From positions 62,001-126,000 of the forward strand of contig CAVYXC010000003.1 in NCBI GenBank assembly GCA_963772515.1: a stretch of 64,000 bases of DNA, written 5' to 3'. A program made the translations under genes and the position numbers. The notes beneath the pieces are model-generated. The model was not told where the DNA came from. It saw only the letters and a list, made by a program, of their open reading frames with translations, and did not search any database. Below, piece by piece: positions 63,317 through 64,000 of the stretch; position 1 is the stretch's first letter; every line of letters starts with the position of its first letter. This DNA is from JAFAHD01 sp963772515 (lineage in GTDB: Bacteria > Vulcanimicrobiota > Vulcanimicrobiia > Eremiobacterales > Eremiobacteraceae).

Positions 63317-64000
63317 CTAGGAGAGTCCGATGGCAGTCGCAGCCGCTTGTAGTTGATGCCAGGCCTGCGGGATATTCGCTAGAAGGTCGACCGTCGCTGT
63401 AAGGGCGCCGAATATCGACTTCAATCGCGACGCGTTGGGCTTCGCCGACCTGGCCTCCCGTTCAAGATCGGCGGTAAGCGCGAGCGCTGATCCCGGCACC
63501 TCCTCTTGCTGCTCGAGCGCTCTCCTGAAACCATCTAGCGAGTCGACAAACTGCACGTATGTCGCCGAGCTCTGATCGATAGCAACCGTCGCTGTCGAGC
63601 CCTGCCCAGTTTGAACGGCACCATAAACATTGCCGGCAACGTGGACTGAGCCAGACGTCATGGTGCCAGCGGCGAGCTCAAGCGCCAAGAGGTCCATCCC
63701 CGCCTCCTGCTGATTAATCGCTTCGACCTGACGATGGGCCAGCTCCAGCATTCGGTCTGTCGCGTGCTTCCCGACGACCCCGTTCGCATGCAGGGTCGAC
63801 TCATACGCGGCGTCGATGTCCTTGTAGATCCAGTTCCTGACGTCGCCGTGAATCGATCGGAGCGTACGATCATCGAACGTTGTGTTGGAAGTCAGGACTA
63901 CGCGACGAATGACGGCTGACACACCCTCGCCACGTAAGCGCATCTCCGCGAGGCTCGCTTTGTATACTTCGCTGACTACTGGGCCGCCGCGAATGCCTCT
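63317..64000 (-). CDS. Hypothetical protein, 5' end outside window, with GNVYGAVQTG motif
   Basis: The frame is open past base 64000 on this strand; ATG 63943 would give 208 residues but upstream codons read as coding (GGPVVSEVYKASLAE). The segment VHVAGNVYGAVQTGQGST resembles short motifs found between domains in signalling and defence proteins. The C-terminus is helical (SRLKSIFGALTATVDLLANI). Leftward, unlike the rest of the element. Not recognised. Confidence 0.55.
   Translation of the reverse strand, partial: RGIRGGPVVSEVYKASLAEMRLRGEGVSAVIRRVVLTSNTTFDDRTLRSIHGDVRNWIYKDIDAAYESTLHANGVVGKHATDRMLELAHRQVEAINQQEAGMDLLALELAAGTMTSGSVHVAGNVYGAVQTGQGSTATVAIDQSSATYVQFVDSLDGFRRALEQQEEVPGSALALTADLEREARSAKPNASRLKSIFGALTATVDLLANIPQAWHQLQAAATAIGLS

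Overview
The window reads as a GC-rich, diderm bacterial chromosome with a mobile element filling the right end. RND efflux genes and lipoprotein signals imply an outer membrane. Polyhydroxyalkanoate genes, MutS2, Hsp33, an ECF42-type sigma factor and an ImuA-ImuB-DnaE2 mutasome fit a soil-type uncultured lineage. I lean towards Eremiobacterota (WPS-2) or a similar phylum, but that is an impression of style and not a placement.

Left part, 1-13 kb: the end of mutS2, tyrS, hslO and aroQ, then hup. A housekeeping-type promoter and an M-box (Mg2+) riboswitch precede an Nramp-family transporter whose metal-site motifs look like the Mg2+-transporting branch. Two SDR oxidoreductases diverge from an aldo/keto reductase. 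Then come a DGPF protein coupled to an ECF42-type sigma factor and an SDR, a tRNA-Pro(GGG), and a frameshifted PDZ/membrane/GAF-like sensor.

13-33 kb: a complete branched-chain-type ABC importer (livK-H-M-G-F, livG frameshifted) translationally coupled to an acyl-CoA synthetase; an RND efflux pair; a BNR-repeat protein coupled to a MoaD/ThiS-like protein; and a PHA locus (thioesterase, two PhaB/FabG reductases, PhaC with a frameshift, an XRE regulator, and a phasin with its own promoter and terminator). RNase HI and several secreted or membrane hypotheticals follow.

33-50 kb: a homocysteine methyltransferase/MTHFR fusion, an M55 aminopeptidase, a polysaccharide deacetylase, a leftward operon (Fe-S PD-(D/E)XK nuclease, DUF2007, Nudix, DUF2269, DUF885), the SOS mutasome behind a perfect LexA box, and a double aspartyl protease with PDZ. 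A pseudopilin operon follows and is cut by an insertion.

50.1 kb to the end: a mobile element that starts with a large serine recombinase. It carries small phage-type proteins, a bS21-like ribosomal protein, a zinc-finger/RecA-like helicase, an AT-richer cargo block of secreted and TPR proteins, a TerS-like/TerL pair, and a RelA/SpoT-domain alarmone synthetase with a small overlapping partner (candidate toxSAS toxin-antitoxin). No portal, capsid or tail gene is visible, so this is either an incomplete prophage view or a satellite-like element; its right end is outside the window.

A palindromic element with core CGGTCGA(A/G)T-NN-AT/C.. occurs inside mutS2, after hup, and twice in tandem inside dnaE2, read in different frames. 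Three otherwise intact genes (the PDZ/GAF gene, livG, phaC) each carry a single +1 frameshift, which may be assembly indels.
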